Assembly: GCA_937915835.1 (NCBI GenBank)
Contig: CALGHA010000128.1
Coordinates: forward strand, 1 to 45,721
DNA from: an uncultured Fretibacterium sp.
GTDB lineage: Bacteria > Synergistota > Synergistia > Synergistales > Aminobacteriaceae
DNA length: 45,721 nucleotides
Direction: 5' to 3'
The notes under the pieces are model-generated. The model was given only the letters and a program-made list of their open reading frames with translations, was not told where the DNA came from and ran no database searches. A program made the translations under genes and the position numbers. Of the stretch, positions 1 to 8,585 are shown piece after piece (within the stretch, counting starts at the first letter, position 1; each line of letters begins with the position of its first letter).

Positions 1-550
1 GAAATTGCAACACAGTGATGAGAATACCGAGAATTACTAATCCCCAGCCGAAGCGAGTCTGCATTGTCTCGAAGCCTTTATTGAGTGCTTTAATATCACC
101 TTTGACTTCGGACATGTCTTCTTGAAGTTCCTCAATTTTTCTCGTATGAATATCCAGGACATGCTTAATATCAGAAACATCACGTTTAACTTGGGTCATG
201 TCAGCTTTGAGTTCTTTTACGTCAGCCCTAAGTTCCTTGATTTGTTCGGTGTGAGTTATCTGAACTCGTTTCATATCGGCAATATCAATTTTGACTTGGG
301 ACACGTCAGCTCTAAGTTCCCTAATTTGTTCGGTGTGAGCTTCTTGAATACGTTTAATGCTGGTAACTTCAATTCTGACTTCTGAGACTTCCTTCTTTAA
401 GTCTTTAACGTCGGATTTAAGCTCGGAAATTTCTCCTTTGATGTGGTCAATATCTCGTCCAAGAATATTAACGTCGCTTCGGATAATGTGTACACCATAA
501 ATCCTGTTCTCATTTTCTACAATTTCTTTATACTCTGCTAATTCTGACAT
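1..550 (-). CDS. Coiled-coil protein with C-terminal membrane helix, truncated by the window edge
   Basis: An open frame runs from an ATG at 550-548 to base 1 without a stop: 183 codons, 3' end outside the window. The start (MSELAEYKEIVENENR) has an AAAGGA ribosome site just upstream. Residues about 30-155 are charged heptad-like helix with a near-exact 28-residue tandem repeat (RIQEAHTEQIRELRADVSQV.. followed by RVQITHTEQIKELRADVKEL..). A hydrophobic stretch, WGLVILGILITVLQF, begins near residue 169 and would be a membrane anchor. This layout (long coiled coil, C-terminal anchor) is common in small DUF1640-like or phage/hemolysin-XhlA-like proteins, but I cannot name the family. The plus-strand frame over this region is a shadow. 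Function unknown. Confidence 0.75.
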   Translation of the reverse strand, partial: MSELAEYKEIVENENRIYGVHIIRSDVNILGRDIDHIKGEISELKSDVKDLKKEVSEVRIEVTSIKRIQEAHTEQIRELRADVSQVKIDIADMKRVQITHTEQIKELRADVKELKADMTQVKRDVSDIKHVLDIHTRKIEELQEDMSEVKGDIKALNKGFETMQTRFGWGLVILGILITVLQF

Positions 551-762
551 ATACAATTTTTCCTTTCTTGCTGGGATATGAAAATTTTATCACAGCCCGT
601 AATAGAGTAATATGCTTTGTTGTGAACTTTGGAGCTTGGACGTGTGAAGTTGTCGTGAATGCCGAAAATTTGAGCTTGTTGTGAGCGTGTAAAGCTGAAT
701 GTGTGAGAATATCGCCGTCGCTGAGAATTTGACTTGAGAGTGTGAAAAAGTTCATGATAGCT

Positions 763-768
763 TATAAT
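763..768 (+). promoter_or_regulatory. Probable -10 element of the cupin gene
   Basis: A perfect TATAAT lies 40 bases before the cupin ATG. The -35 region is weak (TGTGAA at 741-746, 16-base spacer). The rest of 551-808 holds no gene, only loosely repeated GTGTGA and GAGCTTG words. Confidence 0.45.
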
Positions 769-808
769 TCATTCATTCCATTTAATTTTTGAGGAGGTTA
801 ACTCTAAG

Positions 809-1180
809 ATGATACGAGAAGTTAAGCCTGTTGAAGTTGAGGGATTAGCTGGAGGACGAGGCAAGGCTATTCGTTATGAGATTGTCCCGAAGGAAGAACT
901 TTACGGACATGGAAGGCTTTACGCGAGGATAATTTTGCTTCCAGGTTCAAGCGTTGGCTGGCATCAGCATATTAACGACACAGAACCTTACTATATATTA
1001 AGGGGAGAAGGAGACTTTTACGAGGGCGACAGTGATGACGGCGAGCGCAGAAAATATCATGTTCATGCGGGGCAAGTCTGCGTTATCAATGTCGGACAAT
1101 GGCATTCTCTCGAAAATAATTCGGACGGGGAACTTGAGTTCGTAGCATTGATTTATAACAAGCCGGGCTATATGAATTAA
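809..1180 (+). CDS. Small single-domain cupin protein
   Basis: 123 residues, one double-stranded beta-helix domain. Cupin motif 1 is visible as GWHQHINDTEPYYILRGEG (about residues 50-68), with the two His and the Glu that normally bind a metal. Motif 2 is near residues 87-103 (VINVGQWHSLEN), with the third His. The start has a strong GAGGAGG ribosome site 8-10 bases upstream. Stand-alone cupins of this size include sugar isomerases, dioxygenase-like enzymes and ligand sensors; nothing here decides the substrate. It appears monocistronic: an AT-rich gap with its own promoter follows. Confidence 0.85.
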   Translation: MIREVKPVEVEGLAGGRGKAIRYEIVPKEELYGHGRLYARIILLPGSSVGWHQHINDTEPYYILRGEGDFYEGDSDDGERRKYHVHAGQVCVINVGQWHSLENNSDGELEFVALIYNKPGYMN

Positions 1181-1243
1181 AAAATTTTCGTCGTAAAAAT
1201 AGAACGTGTTATATTTTCTCGTTAAAAATTTCCGCTGAAGTTT

Positions 1244-1252
1244 TGCTATAAT
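1244..1252 (+). promoter_or_regulatory. Extended -10 promoter for the zinc-ribbon gene
   Basis: TGC followed directly by TATAAT forms an extended -10 (TGn-TATAAT) 41 bases before the ATG at 1294. No good -35 is visible, as is usual for this promoter class. Confidence 0.5.
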
Positions 1253-1293
1253 AATTTCATCCTGAATAAAATTCTTCACGAGGTGAGATTATT

Positions 1294-3845
1294 ATGTTCT
1301 GTATTGAATGCGGCGCGAAAATTCCCGACAATGCGAAGTTCTGTATGAATTGCGGAGCTAGGCAGGATTACTTACATGGGGGGGGGTATTAACTTCTTCG
1401 GAGCAAGTTGATGATGTTCCGGCAGAAGTGAAAATTCCCCCTTCAATTTTTCTTATCCCTTATCCTTCACGAATTTCAACAAAACTTCACGACGAACAAA
1501 GCCTTCAACTCTTCAGCGAGTATCTCAGCGGCGGCAAATATATTTTCCCTTTAGGACGTTATAGCGTAACCATTCCCGAATACATGATTACGAACATTAA
1601 CACGACGAGATATTTCGGGAGATATATTCTTGACAATATAGCTGGAAATTTCATCAGGGAATATCAGCTCAAAGTCAATGACCTTCAGACGTTCGCGAAA
1701 ATCGGGATGCAAATTTTCAGTGATACTGCTGACAAAATCGCTGACGAGACACAGAAATTCTTGCTTGCTTCAGGAATTCTCACGGTCTCAGAAAGTACGG
1801 TGAAGGAAATTACGAAACTTGATGAGAACAGTCAGACTTTGGAGGCTGTTAATAATTTCTGGGCTGAAGCTGACAAAATCGACGACAGAACTCCTCAAGG
1901 GAAAATTCAGCTGAACTCGGCTTTTCTTGATGCGAACATTCTCGGAGCTATGACGTATGATCTTGCTGATATGGTTAAAAACTGTCAGGAGTTTTATAAA
2001 TCCGTCTTAACTCAGGAGAAAAAGAACGTCTCGTTTAATCCTCCTTATTCTCAAGAGGAGATTGACCGTGCAAAGGCAATCAGCGTCAACACGATGAAAC
2101 ATATCACCGAACCTGAAGAAATACTTGCTAATCTCAGTCAGGCTTTAACTTATAATCAGGTCAACAGCGACCCTCTCAAATTCCTGACGAAATATTTTTA
2201 CAGGCTCAATGATGAAGAAATTTTGCAGCAATTAAAGACGCTCTCAGAATTTCTGCTTGTCGGTGATTTACGTGAAAAATGGATTGATGATGCCAAGAAA
2301 GAAGACGAGGAACAAGCACGCCTGAAACTCGAGGAAAAACGCCGTCAGCTCGCCAACGTCTTCAATATGCCGGAATATTCGAGCGGACAAGTTGAGGGGA
2401 AAATTAACATTCTCAAGGACGAAAGCGAAAAAATCGGTTATGACGCTTCCGAAGAAATTTCCAGACTTGAGACGAAAAAACGAACTCTTCAAGAACAGGA
2501 AGCTAAAGTTCAGCGAGAACGTGAGGAGCGCGAAAAGGAGGCTGAACGAGAACGTTTAAGACGTGAAGAACAAGCCAGACTTGAACGTGAGAAGCATGAA
2601 CGTGAAGCAAATCTGCAAAAAGCCTTATCGATGCCGGAAAATTCAGTTGATGAGATTAAACGCAAGATTGAAGCCGTGAAACTTGAAGCTAAGAAAATCG
2701 GCTATAATTCTGGTGTCCATGTCTCAAAACTCACTAAACGCCTGAGGGAAGCTGAAGAAGTCGAGGCTAAAGGAAAACGAGACAAAATAATCGATGAAAT
2801 TCTCAGTGAAGCAATGTTCATGATAAATTCTTATGCTGTTTGGCGAGGCGTTGCGAAATATTTTCACGGGATGATTTACAGCACCGCCGACGAAAAAGCC
2901 TTTGTCAATTCAAAACTTGAGAGTATCTACAAACTTTTTGCGTATGAGATGAATTATCCGTTTCAGGAAGCTCCAATTTTATATTACGATGACACTCTTT
3001 CTAAAAATGGCAAAGACAGCCTTCTTATTACCCCGTTCAAGATGTATATTTCTAATTTCGGCGAGGTTGTCTCGATTGAGCTTGACGACGTGAAAAAATA
3101 TGAGCAAGTGAGTAAATTATTGAGCAAGTATGTGGTGATTAATGACACTTTCAAGATTTCGGCGGCTTTAATTGAAGGAAGATTTTTACCGGGCTTCACA
3201 GATGTCATAAAGTCGGCGGTCGGCTTGGGAATTATCATGAAAGATATGTTTGTCGAAGATCATGATGAATTATCTCCGGCCAATTATGAAGTCTTGAAAA
3301 ATATTCTTGACGGAATGCGTGATTTCAAAATTGACGAGGATAAAGCTAAAAGGTTAATCAAATATCTTTACAGCATCAATGCCCAAGAATTTCTTGCTAA
3401 TATTCCCGAACGTTTCAGATACTTGCTTGACGGTGATAAAGGCGCAAAAACTCTCGGAACTGACTTCATCGTTAAAGCGGCTCACTCTGTGAATATCGAT
3501 AATGTTTATTTTGAGGCCGGTAATCCCTGCATTAGTCCATCATCAAGAAAATACAGCAATACTCGCAAAAATCTCAAGATCCCCAACGGCGAAGATATAT
3601 ATTTAATCTGGGACGCTACGATTTTAGGCGGAGTTCGTAAGGGGTTCGCTCTCTGCACAACGGGATTATATTACTGCACAAAGGCTCCGGGATTTATTGA
3701 CTGGGAACGTTTCAGCAAAGTTAAAATTGAGAAATCTGCGGGAGGAATAAGCATTGCTGATGAGGAATTCCTTTGCGCGATTGACGACGATATGCTAAAA
3801 CTCCTTCATAATCTTCAAGAGAGAATACGAGAAAAATTACATTGA
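1294..3845 (+). CDS. Zinc-ribbon plus coiled-coil protein, frame broken at a G9 run
   Basis: The true start is probably ATG 1294, preceded by GAGGTGA. It opens a zinc ribbon (MFCIECGAKIPDNAKFCMNCGA, four Cys as two CxxC) but stops at 1390-1392 after nine G. The long frame, usually called from GTG 1428, is open upstream through the G run in the -1 frame. One extra G (ten in total) would join both parts into one protein of about 850 residues. The long part has an N-terminal region resembling nothing I recognise, a charged coiled coil (about residues 290-460 of the 805-residue part) holding two similar segments (NMPEYSSGQVEGKI../SMPENSVDEIKRKI..), and a C-terminal GFALCTTGLYY motif like a bacterial PH-type domain. 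Zinc ribbon plus such domains is typical of uncharacterised membrane- or stress-associated proteins. The break may be phase variation, a sequencing or assembly error, or real decay. Confidence 0.7.
1378..1386 (+). repeat. Homopolymer run of nine G inside a coding region
   Basis: G9 sits exactly at the junction between the zinc-ribbon frame (frame of 1294) and the long downstream frame (frame of 1428). Homopolymers of this length are classic slip-strand sites and also common indel error sites. Confidence 0.9.
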
Positions 3846-3919
3846 GACTGTGAGCTAAAAATAATCAAAGGATTTATAATTAACACAACGTAAATTTTCA
3901 TGGAATTATTCAGGTAATA

Positions 3920-3949
3920 TTGACATTGCGGGATTTATTTTGCTAATAT
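3920..3949 (+). promoter_or_regulatory. Main promoter of the ribosomal supercluster
   Basis: Perfect -35 TTGACA (3920-3925), 18-base spacer, -10 TAATAT (3944-3949) preceded by TGC (extended -10). It predicts a transcript start near 3956 and a leader of about 80 bases before rpsL. No comparably good promoter was noticed before 23 kb, so this may drive much of the supercluster. Confidence 0.75.
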
Positions 3950-3976
3950 TATCAGGCTGTTCACATGAAAGAAATG

Positions 3977-4039
3977 AAAGGAGGGAAAATCTGCTGTTGA
4001 TTTTTTGCGAGAAATGTATTTCGACAGCAGAGAATAGTG
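3977..4039 (+). promoter_or_regulatory. rpsL leader: Shine-Dalgarno separated from the GTG start by a hairpin
   Basis: AAAGGAGGG (3977-3985) is an excellent ribosome site but lies 51 bases before the GTG at 4037. Between them is an 11-bp stem: TCTGCTGTTGA (3990-4000) pairs with TCGACAGCAGA (4021-4031), one G-U, 20-base loop. When folded, only AAAA plus GAATA (9 bases) separate the Shine-Dalgarno from the start, which is normal spacing. No other in-frame start or closer Shine-Dalgarno is present. The bridging role is an inference from the geometry. Confidence 0.65.
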
Positions 4040-4414
4040 CCAACAATTAACCAGTTAGTGCGTCTTGGACGTGAAGAGAAGAAGAGCAAGAGCAATTCAC
4101 CGGCATTGCAGGGAAATCCGGCGCGTCGCGGTGTATGCACGAGAGTTTACACGATTACGCCGAAGAAGCCGAACTCAGCTTTACGTAAAGTTGCACGTGT
4201 AAGATTAACGAACGGAATAGAAGTTACGTCATATATTCCAGGAATCGGCCATAATTTACAGGAACACTCAGTAGTCCTCGTGAGGGGCGGAAGAGTTAAA
4301 GACCTTCCCGGTGTACGTTATCACATCATCAGGGGCACGCTTGACTGCGGAGGCGTTGAGAACAGAAAACGAAGCCGTTCAAAGTATGGAGCTCGTAGAC
4401 CTAAGGCCAATTAA
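4037..4414 (+). CDS. rpsL: Ribosomal protein S12
   Basis: 125 residues, full length, GTG start fixed by the universal N-terminus PTINQLVRLGR. S12 lies at the decoding centre of the 30S subunit. TPKKPNSALRK is present with Lys43, the position changed in streptomycin resistance, so this looks like the sensitive form. RVKDLPGVRYH carries Asp89, the residue modified by RimO in many bacteria. First gene of the str cluster; rpsG follows after 24 bases. Its ribosome site appears to be bridged by a hairpin, as described for the leader. Confidence 0.98.
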   Translation: MPTINQLVRLGREEKKSKSNSPALQGNPARRGVCTRVYTITPKKPNSALRKVARVRLTNGIEVTSYIPGIGHNLQEHSVVLVRGGRVKDLPGVRYHIIRGTLDCGGVENRKRSRSKYGARRPKAN

Positions 4415-4438
4415 TAGGTAGGAAGGAATTGAATAATT

Positions 4439-4909
4439 ATGCCGAGAAAAGGACATGTTAAGAAACGTCCGCCAGTGCCGGATATTCGCTTCAACAACGC
4501 GGCAGCATCACGTTTTATCAGTGCGTTAATGCAGGGTGGTAAACGTAGTCTTGCCGAGAAAATTTTTTATGGGGCATTAGAGGCAGCTGCGGAGAAATTA
4601 GGCGTTGAACCCTTTGAAGTATTCGAGACAGCAATGAAGAACGTAACACCGAACATTGAAGTTCGACCGCGTCGTGTTGGAGGAGCTACGTATCAGGTTC
4701 CTGTTGAAGTTACGCCGGAGCGCGGAGTGCAATTATCAATAAGATGGATTGTTATGTATTCACGTGCGAAAAAGGGAATGCCTATGCATGAGAGGCTTAT
4801 GCGGGAATTGATGGATGCTTACAAGAACGAGGGAGCTTCGATTAAACGCCGTGATGACACTCACAGGATGGCAGAAGCTAACCGGGCATTTGCACATTAC
4901 CGATGGTAA
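4439..4909 (+). CDS. rpsG: Ribosomal protein S7
   Basis: 156 residues, normal length. S7 nucleates assembly of the 30S head by binding the 3' domain of 16S rRNA. Family signatures are visible: MPRKGHVKKRPP at the start, SRFISALMQGGKRSLAEKI, and the C-terminal DDTHRMAEANRAFAHYRW. AAGGAA lies upstream of the ATG. Between rpsL and fusA in the standard str order. In E. coli S7 represses this operon; the short 24-base rpsL-rpsG gap leaves little room for that site here. Confidence 0.98.
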   Translation: MPRKGHVKKRPPVPDIRFNNAAASRFISALMQGGKRSLAEKIFYGALEAAAEKLGVEPFEVFETAMKNVTPNIEVRPRRVGGATYQVPVEVTPERGVQLSIRWIVMYSRAKKGMPMHERLMRELMDAYKNEGASIKRRDDTHRMAEANRAFAHYRW

Positions 4910-4942
4910 GCTAAAAAATTTAAATTTTGCAGGTGTGTATTT

Positions 4943-7006
4943 TTGCAGGATATTAGTAAAGTAAGGAATATAGGGATTGCGGCTCATATCGACGCAGGAA
5001 AAACTACGACCAGCGAGCGCATACTATATTACACAGGAAGCAATTACAAAGTCGGCGAAGTTCACGAGGGAACGGCCACAATGGACTGGATGGAGCAGGA
5101 ACGTGAAAGAGGAATTACGATCACGTCAGCGGCCACAACATGCGCGTGGGTGGGTCATACTATCAACTTGATTGATACGCCAGGCCACGTGGATTTTACA
5201 GTTGAAGTAGAGCGGTCTATGAGAGTACTTGACGGAGCTGTAGCTGTATTTTGTGCGGTAGGCGGGGTTGAGCCTCAATCCGAAACTGTTTGGCGACAAG
5301 CTGATAAATACCACGTTCCACGTATAGCTTTCGTGAACAAAATGGACCGAATCGGGGCGGATTTTCTTGCGGTTGTTAAGGCGATGCGTGAGAGATTAGG
5401 AGCTAACGCGATACCTTTACAGCTTCCGATTGGTGCAGAAGATGATTTCGCCGGAGTAGTAGATTTAATTGAACAAAAGGCGTTTTATTTCAGCGGAGTT
5501 TTAGGCCAAGCCCCAAAAGAAGGAACAATCCCGGCGGAGCTTGCAATGTCGGCTAAACAGGGACGCGAGAATATTGTTGAAGCTCTTTCGGACTTTGACG
5601 ATGACATTATGACGTTATTTCTTGAGGGAAAACCTGTAAGCTCTGAGTTAATCCGCAAAGTTTTACGCGAGGCCGTAATTAATCTGAAGGCTGTACCTGT
5701 TTTGTGCGGTTCAGCGTTCAAGAATAAATGTATTGAGCCATTGCTTGATGCTGTTGTTGAGTATTTGCCGAGCCCTATAGATTTACCGCCGATTAAGGGA
5801 ATTTTGCCGAGTGATCCGAGCGTTGAAGTTGAAAGACACAGTGATCCGGAAGAACCGTTTACGGCATTAGCTTTTAAGGTTGCTGTTGATCCGTTCTTGG
5901 GGAAATTATTTTTCCTGCGTGTCTATTCTGGAAAACTTGAGAAGGGCGGAGCGTTATACAATCCGACTTCGGGCAAGCGTGAGAGAATTGGCCGAATTAT
6001 GCGGATGCACTCAAACAAGCGCGAGGATATTGACAGCATGGAAGCCGGAATGATTGTAGCGGTGCCTTCACTCAAGGACACAAGAACCGGTGATACTCTT
6101 TGTGATGAGGCTAATCCTATTGTGCTTGAAAGTTTGGAATTTCCGGAGCCTGTTATCTCGTTAGCGGTTGAACCGGCAACTCAGCAGGACAAAGTGAAAT
6201 TATCCAAAGGGTTAAACGCGCTCGCTGATGAAGATCCGACGTTCAAAGTTCATAACGACGAGGAGAGCGGCCAGACGGTAATATCAGGAATGGGAGAATT
6301 ACATCTTGAGATTATCGTTGACAGGTTAAAGCGAGAGTTCGGCGTTGACGTTAAAGTCGGCAATCCTCAAGTTGCGTATCGTGAAGCCATCAGGAAACCG
6401 GCAAGGGCTGAAGGGAAATATATTCGTCAGTCAGGCGGTCGCGGTCAATACGGACATGTTGTGTTCGAGATTGAGCCTATCGAGGGCGGAAAATTCGAGT
6501 TTGAGGATAAGATTGTCGGCGGAGTTGTCCCGAAAGAATACATTGCGGCTGTCGAAAAAGGACTTGAAGAGGCTGTACAGTCAGGAGTTCTAGGAGGTTA
6601 TCCGGTTATCGGCGTGAAAGTTGCGCTTGTTGACGGAAGTTATCACGAGGTTGACAGCTCGGAAATGGCGTTTAAGATTGCGGCATCAATGGGCTTCAAA
6701 GAGGCAATGAAGAAAGCTGACCCCGTTTTAATGGAGCCGGTAATGTCAGTAGAAGTTGTTACGCCAGAAGAATATGTAGGCGATGTAATCGGTGATTTAG
6801 CATCGAGACGCGGAAGGATTGACGGAATGGACGTTAGAGCCAACGCTAGAATTATTCGGGCATTTGTGCCTTTGGTGGGAATGTTCGGATATGCTACGGA
6901 CTTACGAAGCAAGACTTCAGGACGCGCGAATTACTCAATGCAATTTGATCACTATGAACCAACACCTGCGGAAGTCAGCGAAAAGATTTTGCAGGGAAGA
7001 TTTTAA
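4943..7006 (+). CDS. fusA: Translation elongation factor G
   Basis: 687 residues, full-length EF-G, the GTPase that moves tRNA and mRNA through the ribosome. GTP-binding motifs: AHIDAGKTT (G1, about residues 14-22), RGITITSAAT (G2), DTPGHVDF (G3), NKMD (G4). The C-terminal domains end with MFGYATDLRSKTSGRANYSM. The start is TTG at 4943: no ATG or GTG lies in frame between the rpsG stop and the conserved sequence, and AGGTG lies 7-8 bases upstream. tuf follows. Confidence 0.98.
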   Translation: MQDISKVRNIGIAAHIDAGKTTTSERILYYTGSNYKVGEVHEGTATMDWMEQERERGITITSAATTCAWVGHTINLIDTPGHVDFTVEVERSMRVLDGAVAVFCAVGGVEPQSETVWRQADKYHVPRIAFVNKMDRIGADFLAVVKAMRERLGANAIPLQLPIGAEDDFAGVVDLIEQKAFYFSGVLGQAPKEGTIPAELAMSAKQGRENIVEALSDFDDDIMTLFLEGKPVSSELIRKVLREAVINLKAVPVLCGSAFKNKCIEPLLDAVVEYLPSPIDLPPIKGILPSDPSVEVERHSDPEEPFTALAFKVAVDPFLGKLFFLRVYSGKLEKGGALYNPTSGKRERIGRIMRMHSNKREDIDSMEAGMIVAVPSLKDTRTGDTLCDEANPIVLESLEFPEPVISLAVEPATQQDKVKLSKGLNALADEDPTFKVHNDEESGQTVISGMGELHLEIIVDRLKREFGVDVKVGNPQVAYREAIRKPARAEGKYIRQSGGRGQYGHVVFEIEPIEGGKFEFEDKIVGGVVPKEYIAAVEKGLEEAVQSGVLGGYPVIGVKVALVDGSYHEVDSSEMAFKIAASMGFKEAMKKADPVLMEPVMSVEVVTPEEYVGDVIGDLASRRGRIDGMDVRANARIIRAFVPLVGMFGYATDLRSKTSGRANYSMQFDHYEPTPAEVSEKILQGRF

Positions 7007-7031
7007 TCACAGTTAAAGGAGTTTTAGAATT

Positions 7032-8234
7032 ATGGCAAAAGAAAAGTTTGAACGCAACAAGCCCCATTTAAATATTGGAACGATCGGGCACATCGATCAC
7101 GGCAAAACGACATTAACAGCGGCTATCACAAAATGCTTAGCTACTGAGAGCTTTGCAGAGTACACAGCGTACGACATGATCGACAAGGCCCCCGAAGAGA
7201 GAGAACGCGGAATTACGATTAACATTGCTCACGTTGAGTATCAGACACAGAAGAGACATTATGCTCATATCGACTGTCCGGGACATGCTGACTATATCAA
7301 GAACATGATCACCGGTGCAGCTCAGATGGACGGAACAATCTTAGTTGTCAGCGCGGCTGATGGTCCTATGCCTCAGACTCGTGAGCACGTTCTTCTTGCT
7401 CGTCAGGTTAACGTTCCTGCAATCGTTGTGTTCATGAACAAGACCGACCAGGTTGATGATCCTGAACTTCTTGATTTGGTCGAAATGGAAGTTAGGGAGC
7501 TTCTCAACAAGTATGATTTTCCTGGCGACGATACACCGATTATTCGCGGTTCAGCGCTTGAAGTTCTCGAGAAGGGAACCGGCAAGAGAGATGATCCTAT
7601 TTGCAAATGCATTTATGACCTTATGGACGCTTGCGACAATTTCATTCCTGATCCTGTACGCGAGATTGATAAACCGTTCCTTATGCCGATTGAGGACGTA
7701 TTCACGATTTCAGGACGCGGCACAGTCGTAACCGGAAGAGTTGAGCGCGGCGTAATTAATGCTGGTGAGCCTGTCGAGATCGTCGGAATTAACAGGGACA
7801 TCACAAAGACAGTTGCAACATCGCTTGAAATGTTCAGAAAAATTCTTGACAATGCAGAAGCCGGAGACAACGTAGGCGTATTACTTCGAGGAATTGATAA
7901 AGCTGACGTTCAGCGCGGACAAGTTCTTGCGAAGCCCGGAACAGTTACTCCTCATACGAAGTTCAAGAGTGAAGTTTACGTATTAAAGAAGGAAGAGGGC
8001 GGCCGTCATACACCGTTCTTTGCAGGTTACAAGCCTCAGTTCTACTTCAGAACAACGGACGTTACCGGCAATATTAAACTTCCTGAGGGCGTCGAAATGG
8101 TAATGCCTGGCGACAACGCAACGTTTGAAGTTGATCTTATTGTTCCCATCGCAATGGAAGAAGGCCTTCGTTTCGCAGTTCGTGAGGGCGGCCACACGGT
8201 TGGTGCAGGCGTTGTAACGAAGATTATCGAGTAA
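7032..8234 (+). CDS. tuf: Translation elongation factor Tu
   Basis: 400 residues, full length. EF-Tu delivers aminoacyl-tRNA to the ribosome. Motifs: GHIDHGKTT (G1; Ile where many bacteria have Val), RGITINIAHVEY (switch I), DCPGHADYIKNM (G3), MNKTDQVDD (G4, NKxD with Thr for the common Cys), and the C-terminal REGGHTVGAGVVTKI. Ribosome site AAAGGAG upstream. Last gene of the str part, 27 bases before rpsJ. Only one tuf copy is in this window. Confidence 0.98.
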   Translation: MAKEKFERNKPHLNIGTIGHIDHGKTTLTAAITKCLATESFAEYTAYDMIDKAPEERERGITINIAHVEYQTQKRHYAHIDCPGHADYIKNMITGAAQMDGTILVVSAADGPMPQTREHVLLARQVNVPAIVVFMNKTDQVDDPELLDLVEMEVRELLNKYDFPGDDTPIIRGSALEVLEKGTGKRDDPICKCIYDLMDACDNFIPDPVREIDKPFLMPIEDVFTISGRGTVVTGRVERGVINAGEPVEIVGINRDITKTVATSLEMFRKILDNAEAGDNVGVLLRGIDKADVQRGQVLAKPGTVTPHTKFKSEVYVLKKEEGGRHTPFFAGYKPQFYFRTTDVTGNIKLPEGVEMVMPGDNATFEVDLIVPIAMEEGLRFAVREGGHTVGAGVVTKIIE

Positions 8235-8261
8235 TTTTGTCGATATAAGAAGATAATCATC

Positions 8262-8567
8262 ATGGCACGTAAAATCCGCATTAGATTAAAGTCTTTCGAT
8301 CACAGAGTGCTTGACGTATCGGCGGCACAGATTGCAGAGACAGCCCAGTCAACGGGAGCAAGAGTTTCTGGGCCTATTCCTCTTCCTACTGAGGTTGGCA
8401 GGATTACGATATTGAAGTCGCCTCATAAGGACAAGGACGCTCGCGAGCAGTTCGAGATGCGCACGCACAAGAGATTGATAGACATTATCGATCCGACACA
8501 AAAGACTATGGATGCACTGATGCAATTAAATTTAGCGTCGGGCGTAGACATACAGATTAAATTTTAG
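8262..8567 (+). CDS. rpsJ: Ribosomal protein S10
   Basis: 101 residues, normal length. S10 is part of the 30S head and, as NusE, also joins transcription antitermination complexes. Recognised by KIRIRLKSFDHRVLD, GPIPLPTEVGRITILKSPH and FEMRTHKRLIDI. First gene of the S10 cluster but only 27 bases after tuf, with no separate promoter or long S10-type leader visible, so it is probably co-transcribed with the str genes. Confidence 0.98.
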   Translation: MARKIRIRLKSFDHRVLDVSAAQIAETAQSTGARVSGPIPLPTEVGRITILKSPHKDKDAREQFEMRTHKRLIDIIDPTQKTMDALMQLNLASGVDIQIKF

Positions 8568-8585
8568 TTAGGAGAAATTTTCATT

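Noticed and set aside
122..385. Plus-strand frame of 87 codons
   Set aside because: It mirrors the repetitive coiled-coil gene on the minus strand, which has a ribosome site, heptads and a membrane helix.
528..755. Minus-strand frame of 75 codons between the coiled-coil gene and the cupin
   Set aside because: Overlaps the start of the coiled-coil gene, no ribosome site, low-complexity translation.
8235..8261. S10-type L4-responsive leader before rpsJ
   Set aside because: Only 27 bases separate tuf and rpsJ, too short for the known leader.
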